Positions 1 to 6,778 of a DNA stretch of 17,921 bases are shown one piece after another. This DNA is from Deltaproteobacteria bacterium UBA2385 (GTDB taxonomy: Bacteria; Myxococcota_A; UBA796; UBA2385). The position numbers and the translations under genes were made by a program. The stretch lies in assembly GCA_002343455.1 (NCBI GenBank), contig DDSR01000359.1, positions 1 through 17,921 on the forward strand. Direction: 5' to 3'. Positions within the stretch are counted from its first letter, which is position 1. The number at the start of each line of letters is the position of its first letter. The notes beneath the pieces were generated by a model that was given only the letters and a program-made list of their open reading frames with translations, was not told the DNA's origin and ran no database searches.

Positions 1-146
1 CCGAGGCGCTGGCCCGACAGGTGCAGGACCCGTCGAGCGCCTGGCGGGCCGAGCAGCGCGCCGCCGCCCAGCGGGGCGAGGCGATGCGCATCGATCGGGA
101 GCCCGACTGGGACTCCCCTCCCCCCGCGGCCGAGCCTGTGGCATGA
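1..146 (+). CDS. C-terminal end of an unrecognised protein (partial)
   Basis: An open frame enters from the left edge (first full codon at 3) and stops at TGA 144-146, leaving 47 residues. The visible tail is rich in Ala, Arg, Gln and Glu, then turns to a Pro/Ala-rich end, as in a disordered or charged C-terminus. No domain can be recognised from so little. It lies 37 bp upstream of mtnP on the same strand, so the two could be cotranscribed. That the frame is coding rests on its continuity with the strand and GC pattern of the neighbours; it has not been tested by homology. Confidence 0.55.
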   Translation, partial: EALARQVQDPSSAWRAEQRAAAQRGEAMRIDREPDWDSPPPAAEPVA

Positions 147-183
147 TTCCGCGCCACCCCTTTTCACCCCTTCAGGAGCAAGC

Positions 184-1083
184 ATGACCACCCCGAACCC
201 CTTCCGCATCGGCGTCATCGGCGGCAGCGGCCTCTACGAGATCGACGGCCTCGTCGACCTGCGCGAGGAGATCATCGAGACCCCCTTCGGCAAGCCCAGC
301 GACGCGCTGATCATCGGCCGGCTCCAGGGTGCGACCAGCGCCGACGGCCGCCCGGTCGAGCTGGCCTTCCTGCCCCGCCACGGCCGGGGCCACGTCCACA
401 ACCCCAGCGAGGTGCCCTACCGCGCCAACATCTGGGCGCTGAAGAGCATCGGCGTGGACTGGATCGTCAGCATCTCGGCGGTCGGCTCGCTGCGCGAGGA
501 GATCGTGCCCGGCCACATGGTCATCATCGACCAGTTCATCGACCGGACCAAGGGCACACGGCCCAGCACCTTCTTCGAGGGCGGCATCGTCGGTCACGTC
601 GGCTTCGCCGACCCCGTCTGCGGCACGCTGCGCACGATGCTGGTCGAGGCCTCCCGCGAGGCGGGGGCGGTCGTTCATGACGGCGGCACCTACGTCTGCA
701 TGGAGGGCCCGCAGTTCAGCACCCGCGCCGAGAGCCACCTCTACCGCTCCTGGGGCGCCAAGGTGATCGGCATGACCAACCTGACCGAGGCCAAGCTGGC
801 TCGCGAAGCCGAGATCTCCTATGCGACGGTGGCGATGTCGACGGACTACGACTGCTGGTACGAGGGCCACGACGACGTCACGGTCGAGGCGGTGATCGCC
901 GTGATCCACGCCAACGTCGCCACCGCCCGCGGCATCATCGCCGCCGTGGCGCCGAAGATCGCCGCCCACCCCGGGCCCGCGCCGATGCTGGGCTGCATGA
1001 AGCACGCCGTGATGACCGCCAAGGACCGCATCCCGGCCGACCGCCGCGAGGCCCTGGCCCCCATCATCGGCCGCTACGGGTAG
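184..1083 (+). CDS. mtnP: S-methyl-5'-thioadenosine phosphorylase
   Basis: This 299-aa protein belongs to the PNP/MTAP family. It should split 5'-methylthioadenosine with phosphate into adenine and 5-methylthioribose-1-phosphate, the entry step of methionine salvage in the cytoplasm. Visible family motifs are GGSGLY near residues 13-18 (phosphate loop), PRHGRGH at 64-70, NPSEVPYRANIWALK at 73-87, AVGSL at 99-103, and MEGPQFSTRAES at 173-184. TDYDCW at 220-225 carries the paired Asp residues that favour 6-aminopurines in MTAP-type enzymes, so MTAP is preferred over a guanosine/inosine phosphorylase. Length is normal for the family. The ATG at 184 is supported by AGGAG at 174-178. A relaxed-specificity MTA/purine phosphorylase remains possible. 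Confidence 0.93.
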   Translation: MTTPNPFRIGVIGGSGLYEIDGLVDLREEIIETPFGKPSDALIIGRLQGATSADGRPVELAFLPRHGRGHVHNPSEVPYRANIWALKSIGVDWIVSISAVGSLREEIVPGHMVIIDQFIDRTKGTRPSTFFEGGIVGHVGFADPVCGTLRTMLVEASREAGAVVHDGGTYVCMEGPQFSTRAESHLYRSWGAKVIGMTNLTEAKLAREAEISYATVAMSTDYDCWYEGHDDVTVEAVIAVIHANVATARGIIAAVAPKIAAHPGPAPMLGCMKHAVMTAKDRIPADRREALAPIIGRYG

Positions 1084-1110
1084 CGTAAGCGCCTCAAACA
1101 GGGCATTCTC

Positions 1111-1866
1111 ATGGCCATGACCCGCCCCCTCATCCTGCTCGCCCTCTTCAGCCTCTCCGGCCTGGGCTGCGTCTCGGCCTCCCGCCAGCAGCAGTCGGTG
1201 GCCAGCACGGACCTGGGCACCGCCTACCTGCGCGAGGGCAACCCGGCCGCCGCGCTCGGGGCCCTCCAGCAGGCGGTCAAGCGGGACCCCCGCAACTGGG
1301 AGGCCTGGGATCGGCTGGGCCTGGCCTACTGGGCGCAGCAGGACTTCGTCGAGAGCGAGAAGGCCTTCCTGCGGGGCGAGAAGGTGGCTCCGGGCAAGGC
1401 CGAGATCCTGAACAACCACGCCCTGATGCTGATGGCCCAGGGCGAGAACGCCCGGGCGGTCGAGCTCCTCCAGCAGGCGCGTGGCGACCTGGTCTACCGC
1501 CGCATGTCGATGGTGCTCAGCAACCTGGGGCGGGCCCTGCAGCTCGAAGGCCGCCAGGAAGAGGCGCTGGAGGTGCTGGACCAGGCCCTGGTGCGCACCC
1601 CGAATTTCTGCCCGGCCCAGTTCCACCGCGCCCTGGTGCTCGAAGACCTGGATCGGCTGGACGGGGCGCTGGCCAGCTACGAGCTGGTGATCCGCGCCTG
1701 CGGCGACGAGGCCATCGGGGCCTACTTCCACGCCGGCCAGCTCCTGGCGAAGCGGGGCGACCGGCAGGCGGCCTGCACCTACTTCTCGACAGCGCAGGAT
1801 CGTTCGCGGCCGGGGGGCGATCTCTTCGAGGCCGCCCGCAAGGCCCGCGCCATCGAGTGCCCCTGA
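1111..1866 (+). CDS. TPR lipoprotein, PilF/PilW (Tgl)-like
   Basis: This 251-aa protein has an N-terminal hydrophobic signal ending at Cys20 and then tandem tetratricopeptide repeats over roughly residues 35-235. Repeat signatures such as AYLREGNPAAAL, RLGLAYWAQQDF and NLGRALQLEGRQEEAL are visible. The order of repeats, including a central LNNHALMLMAQG, resembles PilF/PilW/Tgl proteins, outer-membrane lipoproteins that help assemble the type IV pilus secretin. The next gene is RodZ-like, and a pilF-rodZ pair is a known arrangement in proteobacteria, which supports the reading. The lipobox is imperfect (GLGC, with Gly rather than Leu at -3). ATG 1111 and the in-frame ATG 1117 are both possible starts; neither has a strong Shine-Dalgarno sequence. 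No pilus genes lie in the window, so the function is inferred. Confidence 0.75.
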   Translation: MAMTRPLILLALFSLSGLGCVSASRQQQSVASTDLGTAYLREGNPAAALGALQQAVKRDPRNWEAWDRLGLAYWAQQDFVESEKAFLRGEKVAPGKAEILNNHALMLMAQGENARAVELLQQARGDLVYRRMSMVLSNLGRALQLEGRQEEALEVLDQALVRTPNFCPAQFHRALVLEDLDRLDGALASYELVIRACGDEAIGAYFHAGQLLAKRGDRQAACTYFSTAQDRSRPGGDLFEAARKARAIECP

Positions 1867-1868
1867 GC

Positions 1869-2708
1869 ATGAGCGGGGCCCTGCGCCAGGAGCGCGAGCG
1901 ACGCGGCCTCTCCCTCGCGGAGGTGGCCGACCGCTGCCGCATCCCGGTCGGCTTCATCGAGGCGATCGAGTCGGGCAACGCCGACCAGGTCCCGCGGGGG
2001 CCCTTCCTGGAGGTCTACCGGCGGCGCTATGTCGAATTCCTGGGTCTGCCGCAGGCGCCCGAGCACAGCGCACGGCCCCGACCCGGCCCCACCCTGGCGA
2101 TGCCCATCGCGGTCGACGAGGTCGAGCCCGAGGGCTCCGACACCGAGCTCGTCCGCACCCGGACGGTGACGCGCCACTACGACTCGGTCCCGCTGATCCG
2201 GCTGGTCCTGGCGGGCTTCCTGGTCACCGTGGCGCTGATCCTCTGCATGAAGCTGGTCGCGGGCATGCTCGACCGGACGGGCAGCTCCAGCCTGGACGAG
2301 GCCGGCGTCGTGATGGTACCCCTGGACCCGCCCGAGCTCCCGACGGCTGCCGAGCCGACGACCGCGGCGGTCGCTGCCCCGCCCGAGGCGGTCCCTACCC
2401 CGCCCGAGGCGGTCGCTGCCCGCTCGGCTCCCTCGACCAGCGCGAACACGAAGGTGGCCGGCGCGCCGATGCGGGTGCACCTGCGGGCCTCGGACCGGGT
2501 CAAGGTGGTGGTCGCCCTGGACGGGCAGACGGTCTACGACGACTGGATGGAGCTGGGCGAGACCCACGACTTTCACGGCGCCAAGGAGATCGCCGTGGAC
2601 GCCGGTGACCTGACCCGGCTGGCCATCCACCTCGACGGTCAGCGCGTGGATCCCCTCGGCAGCCTGGCCCAGCGCCGTCGGCTGGTGTTCCTGCGGGAAG
2701 CGGAGTAG
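1869..2708 (+). CDS. rodZ: RodZ-like helix-turn-helix membrane protein
   Basis: This 279-aa protein has RodZ architecture. A cytoplasmic HTH_25-type domain covers residues 3-60 (LRQERERRGLSLAEVADRC). One membrane helix follows at about 109-134, then a Pro/Ala-rich linker at 150-198 and a C-terminal DUF4115-like beta domain at 200-279. RodZ links MreB filaments to the envelope and helps set cell shape. ATG 1869 lies two bases after the stop of the upstream TPR gene, suggesting translational coupling; an upstream GTG at 1857 would overlap that gene and add four residues outside the domain. Pairing with a PilF-like gene matches proteobacterial synteny. In this lineage RodZ-type proteins can have other roles, so the architecture is certain and the cell-shape function inferred. 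Confidence 0.8.
   Translation: MSGALRQERERRGLSLAEVADRCRIPVGFIEAIESGNADQVPRGPFLEVYRRRYVEFLGLPQAPEHSARPRPGPTLAMPIAVDEVEPEGSDTELVRTRTVTRHYDSVPLIRLVLAGFLVTVALILCMKLVAGMLDRTGSSSLDEAGVVMVPLDPPELPTAAEPTTAAVAAPPEAVPTPPEAVAARSAPSTSANTKVAGAPMRVHLRASDRVKVVVALDGQTVYDDWMELGETHDFHGAKEIAVDAGDLTRLAIHLDGQRVDPLGSLAQRRRLVFLREAE
2377..2414 (+). repeat. Short in-frame tandem repeat in the RodZ-like linker
   Basis: Two identical 17-bp copies (2377-2393 and 2398-2414) occur with a 21-bp period and encode PPEAV twice in the periplasmic linker. A degenerate third unit may precede them. The period is a multiple of three, so copy-number change would alter linker length without breaking the frame. Confidence 0.85.
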
Positions 2709-2733
2709 TCGACCCGCACACCTCGGACGTGAA

Positions 2734-4098
2734 ATGGCAGAAGTCCACCAGCGCGTAGAGGCCATTCGAAGGCTCGCCCGACGAGGAGCTCACTCCTCGC
2801 TGACGAGAGCCATCGAGAAAGCCCGCGCCGAGGACATCGCGCTGGCCATGCGGCACCTCGTCCCGGCCCAGATCCGGCTGGTCTTCTCCTCCATCCGAGA
2901 CGAGACGATCGCCGCCGAGGTCCTCACCCGCGTCGACCCGCCCGAGCTGGAGCTGCTGGTCGACGACCTCGCCTTCGACCGGCTGGTCGTGCTCCTCAAC
3001 CTGATGGAGGTCGACGACGAGGCCGACCTGCTGGCTCGGCTGCCCGACGACCTGCGGCAGCGGGCGATGAAGGCGATCCACGGCGAGGACAAGGAGATCG
3101 TCGAGGAGATCCTGGCCTGGCCCGAGGACTGCGCCGGCGGCATCATGCAGCCGATCGCCTTCCGCCTGAACGCCGATCAGAGCTGCCGGGACGCGATCAA
3201 CGCCTTGCAGGACCAGCACGAAGAGCTGGAGATGGTCTTCTACATCTACGTGGAGAACGACTCCAAGCAGCTCGTCGGCGTGACCAGCCTGCGCAACCTG
3301 CTGACCCACAGCCCCAGCACCCTGCTCAAGGAGATCATGGAGAGCGAGGTGATCACCGTCTCGCCGACCACCGACCAGGAGGAGGTGGCCCGGGTGGTCA
3401 GCCGCTACGACCTGCTGGCCATCCCCGTGGTCGACGAAAACCGGCGCATGCTCGGCATCGTCACCATCGACGACGTCATCGACGTCATCAAGGAAGAAGC
3501 CGCCGAGGACATGATGCTGATGGCCGGCGTGGGCGACGACCTCGACGCTCACGCCGCCGGCGTCCTGCGCAGCACCCGCCAGCGCCTGCCCTGGCTGGCG
3601 GTGACCATGGCGGGCGGCATCGTCATGTCCGAGATCTTCGGCCACTTCCAGCAGAACATGGCCGGCGCCGCGGTCCTGGCCGCCTTCGTCCCCGTGATGA
3701 TCGGCATGGGCGGCAACGTGGGCGTCCAGGCGGCCACGATCACGGTGCGCAACATCGCCACCGGGCGGATCGACCCCAGCGGCTTCAGCGCCCTGATCTT
3801 CCGCGAGCTTCGCGTCGGCATGCTGATCGGCCTCGCCTTCGCCTTGATCCTGGGCGGCTTCGCGGCGCTGCGCAACCATGACCTGCGCATCGGGCTGGCC
3901 ATCGGCGTCTCGGGCATCGTCCAGCTCGCCGTGGCCGCGATGGTCGGGACGGTGGTGCCGCTGATGATGCGCCGCCTGGGCATCGATCCGGCGGTCGCCA
4001 CCGGGCCCTTCGTCACGACGGGCATCGATATGATCGGGATCAGCCTGTTCTTCCTCACCAGCGGGCTGGTGATGCAGCTGCCCTGGATCGCCATCTGA
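2734..4098 (+). CDS. mgtE: MgtE-family magnesium channel
   Basis: This 454-aa protein matches MgtE in length and domain order. An acidic helical N domain lies at about residues 15-130, a pair of CBS domains at about 135-262 (LVGVTSLRNLL and MLGIVTIDDVID), a connecting helix, and a five-helix membrane domain at about 285-454. MgtE is a homodimeric inner-membrane Mg2+ channel gated by Mg2+ binding to its cytosolic domains. The membrane part holds the conserved GGNVGVQAATITVRNIATG stretch and DPAVATGPFVTT followed by Asp432, the position of the pore aspartate in the family. It lies 25 bp after the RodZ-like gene and upstream of recO. The Shine-Dalgarno sequence is weak. No Mg2+ riboswitch is visible in the short upstream gap. 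Confidence 0.95.
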   Translation: MAEVHQRVEAIRRLARRGAHSSLTRAIEKARAEDIALAMRHLVPAQIRLVFSSIRDETIAAEVLTRVDPPELELLVDDLAFDRLVVLLNLMEVDDEADLLARLPDDLRQRAMKAIHGEDKEIVEEILAWPEDCAGGIMQPIAFRLNADQSCRDAINALQDQHEELEMVFYIYVENDSKQLVGVTSLRNLLTHSPSTLLKEIMESEVITVSPTTDQEEVARVVSRYDLLAIPVVDENRRMLGIVTIDDVIDVIKEEAAEDMMLMAGVGDDLDAHAAGVLRSTRQRLPWLAVTMAGGIVMSEIFGHFQQNMAGAAVLAAFVPVMIGMGGNVGVQAATITVRNIATGRIDPSGFSALIFRELRVGMLIGLAFALILGGFAALRNHDLRIGLAIGVSGIVQLAVAAMVGTVVPLMMRRLGIDPAVATGPFVTTGIDMIGISLFFLTSGLVMQLPWIAI

Positions 4099-4127
4099 GC
4101 GCCCCGGCCCGCCCCTCGCCCGCCATC

Positions 4128-4862
4128 GTGGTCGGCCACGTCGACTACGGGGAGCGCGACCGGATCGTCCGCCTGCTCTGCCCCGACCACGGGCGCATCT
4201 CGGCGCTGGCCCGCGGGGCCCGGGGCTCGACCCGTCGGTTCGCCGGCGCCCTGGATCTGGGCAACCGGGTCGAGGCGATGCTGCGCCCTGGCGCGGGCGA
4301 GCTCTGGCACCTGCAGGAGGCCTCGCTGCTGCGCGGGGTCGAGGGGCTGCGCAGCGACCTCGGGCGGCTCTCCCTGATGGCCTACGCCTGCGAGCTCTGC
4401 GCGGCCCTGGCCCGCGAGCACCACCCCGAGCCACGGCTCTTCGGGCTGCTGGACACCGCCCTGCTGCTGCTCGACGCTACCTCGGAGCCGCCCGCGGCGG
4501 CCTTCCGCGTCGGGCTGGAGGCCAAGGCCCTGACCTTCGCGGGCCTCACTCCGGCCCTGGACCGCTGCGCGGTCTGCGCGGAGGCCCTGGAGGGGGAGGC
4601 GCTGGCCTTCTGGGGAGAGCGAGGCGGCGCCTGCCACGCCCGCTGCGCCCCGGGAGCGCCGCTGGTGGAGCCGGCCTGGCTGCGCGCGATCGAGGAGGCC
4701 CGCCGGACCCCGCTGCGCGAGCTGATCGACCGCCCCCTGCCCGCGGGCCCCGCCTGGGCGCTGGCGGAGATGGCCGAGGCGATGCTCGGCAAGGGCCTGC
4801 GCAGCCGCCACCTGCTCGCCTCGCTGGAGACCCCACCGAGGCCGGTTACATCCCCGCCATGA
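4128..4862 (+). CDS. recO: DNA repair protein RecO
   Basis: RecO helps load RecA at gaps with RecR and anneals SSB-coated single strands. The N-terminal OB-fold signature DYGERDRIVRLLCPDHGRISALARGAR is characteristic. The C-terminal half has a zinc-knuckle-like set of cysteines: C147-x2-C150 and C169-x3-C173. Length (244 aa from GTG 4128) is normal. The start is uncertain: GTG 4128 begins inside the first beta strand, and family members usually have several more residues before this point. The frame is open upstream into the end of mgtE, where CTG 4095 overlaps the mgtE stop and would restore a typical N-terminus. The end overlaps the next gene by ATGA. Confidence 0.87.
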   Translation: MVGHVDYGERDRIVRLLCPDHGRISALARGARGSTRRFAGALDLGNRVEAMLRPGAGELWHLQEASLLRGVEGLRSDLGRLSLMAYACELCAALAREHHPEPRLFGLLDTALLLLDATSEPPAAAFRVGLEAKALTFAGLTPALDRCAVCAEALEGEALAFWGERGGACHARCAPGAPLVEPAWLRAIEEARRTPLRELIDRPLPAGPAWALAEMAEAMLGKGLRSRHLLASLETPPRPVTSPP

Positions 4863-5563
4863 TCCTCCTCGCGCTCCTGGCCTGCGCCCTCCTCGAAGAG
4901 CAACGGACCCCGCCGACCGAGGCCCTGTGGTCGGGCTGGGTGCTCGCCGACCTGCCGGCCGAAGACGTCCCCGCTTTGGAGTCGGGAACCTTCGAGGTCT
5001 TCGATCTGGAGGGCCAGCCCCTCGCCGAGGCCGTGGAGGACGCGGAGAACCCGGGCTACTGGAGCGTGGAGCTGCCCGTCGACACCGAGGTCCAGCTCCG
5101 CATCGACGGCGTCGAGCAGGTGCCCACGCTGTGGCGGACCCGCTCGCCCCAGGGCCGCGCCTACTGGCTGTCCGGCGGGCTCTTCGCGGTCCACGAGGAC
5201 ACCCAGGAGGCGCTCTTCGACTCCCTGGACGGCTGGCAGGGGATGAGTCCGGCCTCGCTCTCGGACGGCGAGGTGGCCCACCTGTGGGGGACGCCGGCCG
5301 AACCCCAGGACTGGGCGGGCGCGACCGTCGAGCTCGAAGGGGTCGACGGGGCCGTCCCGGTTGCCCGCCTCAGCCTGAGCGAGGACGGCAGCCTGATCGA
5401 CGCCGGCCTGGGCCCCGTAGACCTCTTCGTCGGGCCGGACCTGCCCCCCGGCCCCGTCCTGCTGCGCGTGACCACCGCCGATGGCCGAGTCGCCGAGACC
5501 CGCTGGCGGGCCCAAGGCGGCGAGCTGCTGAGCGCCTTCACCTTCTCCCTCCCCTCTCCCTGA
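4859..5563 (+). CDS. Putative short-signal lipoprotein, beta-sandwich-like
   Basis: This 234-aa protein begins MILLALLAC, giving a lipobox LLAC with the lipidated Cys at residue 9. That signal is unusually short and has no positive charge before the hydrophobic core. The mature part is acidic and rich in beta-prone segments. Around residues 22-80 it resembles carboxypeptidase-regulatory or Ig-like domains, with a polar 'decorated loop, YWSVELP, VQLRI' pattern. No catalytic motif is visible and the function is unknown. It overlaps recO by ATGA, so its translation is probably coupled. The next gene encodes a protein of almost the same length and type, and the two may be distant paralogues. An envelope location is inferred from the lipobox. 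Confidence 0.7.
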   Translation: MILLALLACALLEEQRTPPTEALWSGWVLADLPAEDVPALESGTFEVFDLEGQPLAEAVEDAENPGYWSVELPVDTEVQLRIDGVEQVPTLWRTRSPQGRAYWLSGGLFAVHEDTQEALFDSLDGWQGMSPASLSDGEVAHLWGTPAEPQDWAGATVELEGVDGAVPVARLSLSEDGSLIDAGLGPVDLFVGPDLPPGPVLLRVTTADGRVAETRWRAQGGELLSAFTFSLPSP

Positions 5564-5570
5564 GCACCCC

Positions 5571-6278
5571 ATGGTCCCTCTCCTGCCCCTGCTCCTGGCC
5601 TGCTGGTCCCTGCCCACAGAGGTGGAGCTTACCGGGACCCTGCTGGACTCCCGCGACGGTGTCGGGCTGGCCGAGGCCGGGATCGAGATCCACGACGCCC
5701 AGGGGACGGCCTTCGGCGAGGGGCAGACCGGGGAGGACGGCGAGTTCGCCATCACGGTCCCGGCCAGCCAGTCCTTCTTCGTCACCTTCAGCGACGAGGC
5801 CGGCGGTCGCGTCCCCACCTCCTTCACCGGCATCGCCGGCAGCAGCGACGTCCAGGCCGAGGAGGGGCTGCTCTACATGCGCTCCACCCAAGAGGTGGAG
5901 GACATGAAGCAGGAATTCGCCAACTGCGCCGAGGTCGGCGCCACCGAGACGCTGATCGAGGGCGAGGTCCGGATCTATTTTTCCGTCGAGGAGGACGAGG
6001 AGCTTCCGACGGTCCCCGACGTCACGGTGACCGCCTGGGACCTGAACGACCAGCCCTACTCCGGTTGCTATCTGGACGAAGAGGGGCTCAGCTCCGCGGA
6101 CGCGACCGCCACCGCAAGCAACGGCCGCTTCGCGATCTTCGGGGCACCCACCGGCCCGCTCGCGCTGTCGTTCACCTGGGTCCTGGCCGAGGGCTTGGAA
6201 CAGACCAACTGGTACCTGGTCCGGGCCCCCGAGGGAGGCGTGGTCCCGATGTACCCGGCCTGGGTCGAGTCGCCCTGA
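5571..6278 (+). CDS. Putative lipoprotein with carboxypeptidase-regulatory-like domain
   Basis: This 235-aa protein begins with a short hydrophobic signal ending in LLLAC (Cys11), predicting a lipoprotein. Residues about 18-75 look like a carboxypeptidase-regulatory/SpaA-type beta domain: TGTLLDSRDGVGLAEAGIEI, then a GEDGEFAITVP hairpin. A second similar unit may cover about 125-215 (VTVTAWDLNDQPYSG, then NGRFAIFGAPTG). Two mature cysteines, in FANC and YSGC, could form a disulphide. No enzyme motif is visible. It starts 7 bp after the preceding lipoprotein gene and is followed by the first sizeable gap in the window, so the recO-lipoprotein-lipoprotein run may end here. The exact role is unknown. 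Confidence 0.7.
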   Translation: MVPLLPLLLACWSLPTEVELTGTLLDSRDGVGLAEAGIEIHDAQGTAFGEGQTGEDGEFAITVPASQSFFVTFSDEAGGRVPTSFTGIAGSSDVQAEEGLLYMRSTQEVEDMKQEFANCAEVGATETLIEGEVRIYFSVEEDEELPTVPDVTVTAWDLNDQPYSGCYLDEEGLSSADATATASNGRFAIFGAPTGPLALSFTWVLAEGLEQTNWYLVRAPEGGVVPMYPAWVESP

Positions 6279-6309
6279 CACCAACTTGGCCCTCAAACCA
6301 ACATCCGAC

Positions 6310-6338
6310 TTGCGCACTTCATTTCGCTGACGTAGCTT
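6310..6338 (+). promoter_or_regulatory. Candidate sigma-70-type promoter in the 6279-6432 gap
   Basis: TTGCGC (6310-6315) is followed after 17 bp by TAGCTT (6333-6338), a fair TAnnnT -10 element. It sits in a 154-bp gap that is less GC-rich than the surrounding genes and would drive the small membrane-protein gene at 6433. The long leader (about 90 nt) contains a CCGGT-acc-ACCGG mini-hairpin at 6382-6394. The -35 match is only partial. Confidence 0.35.
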
Positions 6339-6432
6339 CGGCCCGTCCGAAGGCGGGAGTCTCAGTGGTGTCCCCGTCCCGCCGGTACCACCGGACCCCC
6401 CCTGCAAATAAACTCCAACGGAGGAAGCCCCC

Positions 6433-6714
6433 ATGGGTGAGATGATCCAGAAGCCCGATACCAACCCGATCGTGGTTGCCGTCCTCAACCTGTGGCTGCT
6501 CGGCGGTGTCGGCTACATCATCATGGGCCAGAAGAAGAAGGGCATCATGTCCATCGTGGCGACGCTGGTCCTCTCCTGCTTCGGCATCGGCGTGTTCGTC
6601 CCCTTCATCACGGCCTACGACGCGTACCTGCTCGGCCAGAAGCTCCAGAGCGGCCAGGCCATCGGCGAGAACGAGAACGGCCTCGAGTTCCTGAACGCCG
6701 TCTTCAAGGACTGA
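6433..6714 (+). CDS. Small two-helix membrane protein (TM2-like topology)
   Basis: A 93-aa protein with two hydrophobic helices, at about residues 12-31 (VVAVLNLWLLGGVGYIIMG) and 38-60. They are joined by a tight basic turn QKKKG, and the polar C-terminus ends in NAVFKD. The Gly-rich first helix and basic turn resemble TM2-domain proteins in topology, but the family assignment is tentative. ATG 6433 is well supported by GGAGG at 6420-6424. The gene has its own upstream gap with a candidate promoter and is followed at once by a strong hairpin, so it may be a monocistronic, well-expressed transcript. Function is unknown. Confidence 0.8.
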   Translation: MGEMIQKPDTNPIVVAVLNLWLLGGVGYIIMGQKKKGIMSIVATLVLSCFGIGVFVPFITAYDAYLLGQKLQSGQAIGENENGLEFLNAVFKD

Positions 6715-6725
6715 GCTCGTTCCTG

Positions 6726-6756
6726 TCGGCGCGCCCCAACCCCTGGGGCGCGCCGA
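6726..6756 (+). terminator. Perfect 12-bp GC-rich hairpin after the small membrane-protein gene
   Basis: TCGGCGCGCCCC (6726-6737) and its exact reverse complement (6745-6756) enclose a 7-nt loop, 11 bases after the stop codon. There is no T-run on either side, so it is not a textbook intrinsic terminator. It could act as a U-tract-independent terminator, a transcript 3'-end stabiliser, or an attenuator before the gene at 6779. Confidence 0.55.
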
Positions 6757-6778
6757 ACTGCCCACCAGGAGTCCCGCG

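Noticed and set aside
172..1731. Long minus-strand open frame opposite mtnP and the TPR gene
   Set aside because: High-GC antisense shadow: rich in Gly, Ala, His, Asp and Val with no recognisable domain, while the + strand encodes clear families across the same span.
2500..4434. 644-codon minus-strand open frame over mgtE and recO
   Set aside because: Low-complexity His/Asp/Gly/Gln-rich translation opposite well-conserved genes; an artefact of GC-biased codon positions. The same applies to the long antisense frames at 4382-5833, 5538-6488, 6704-8788, 8623-10623, 12493-14010, 13817-15523, 15548-17011 and 17054-17755.
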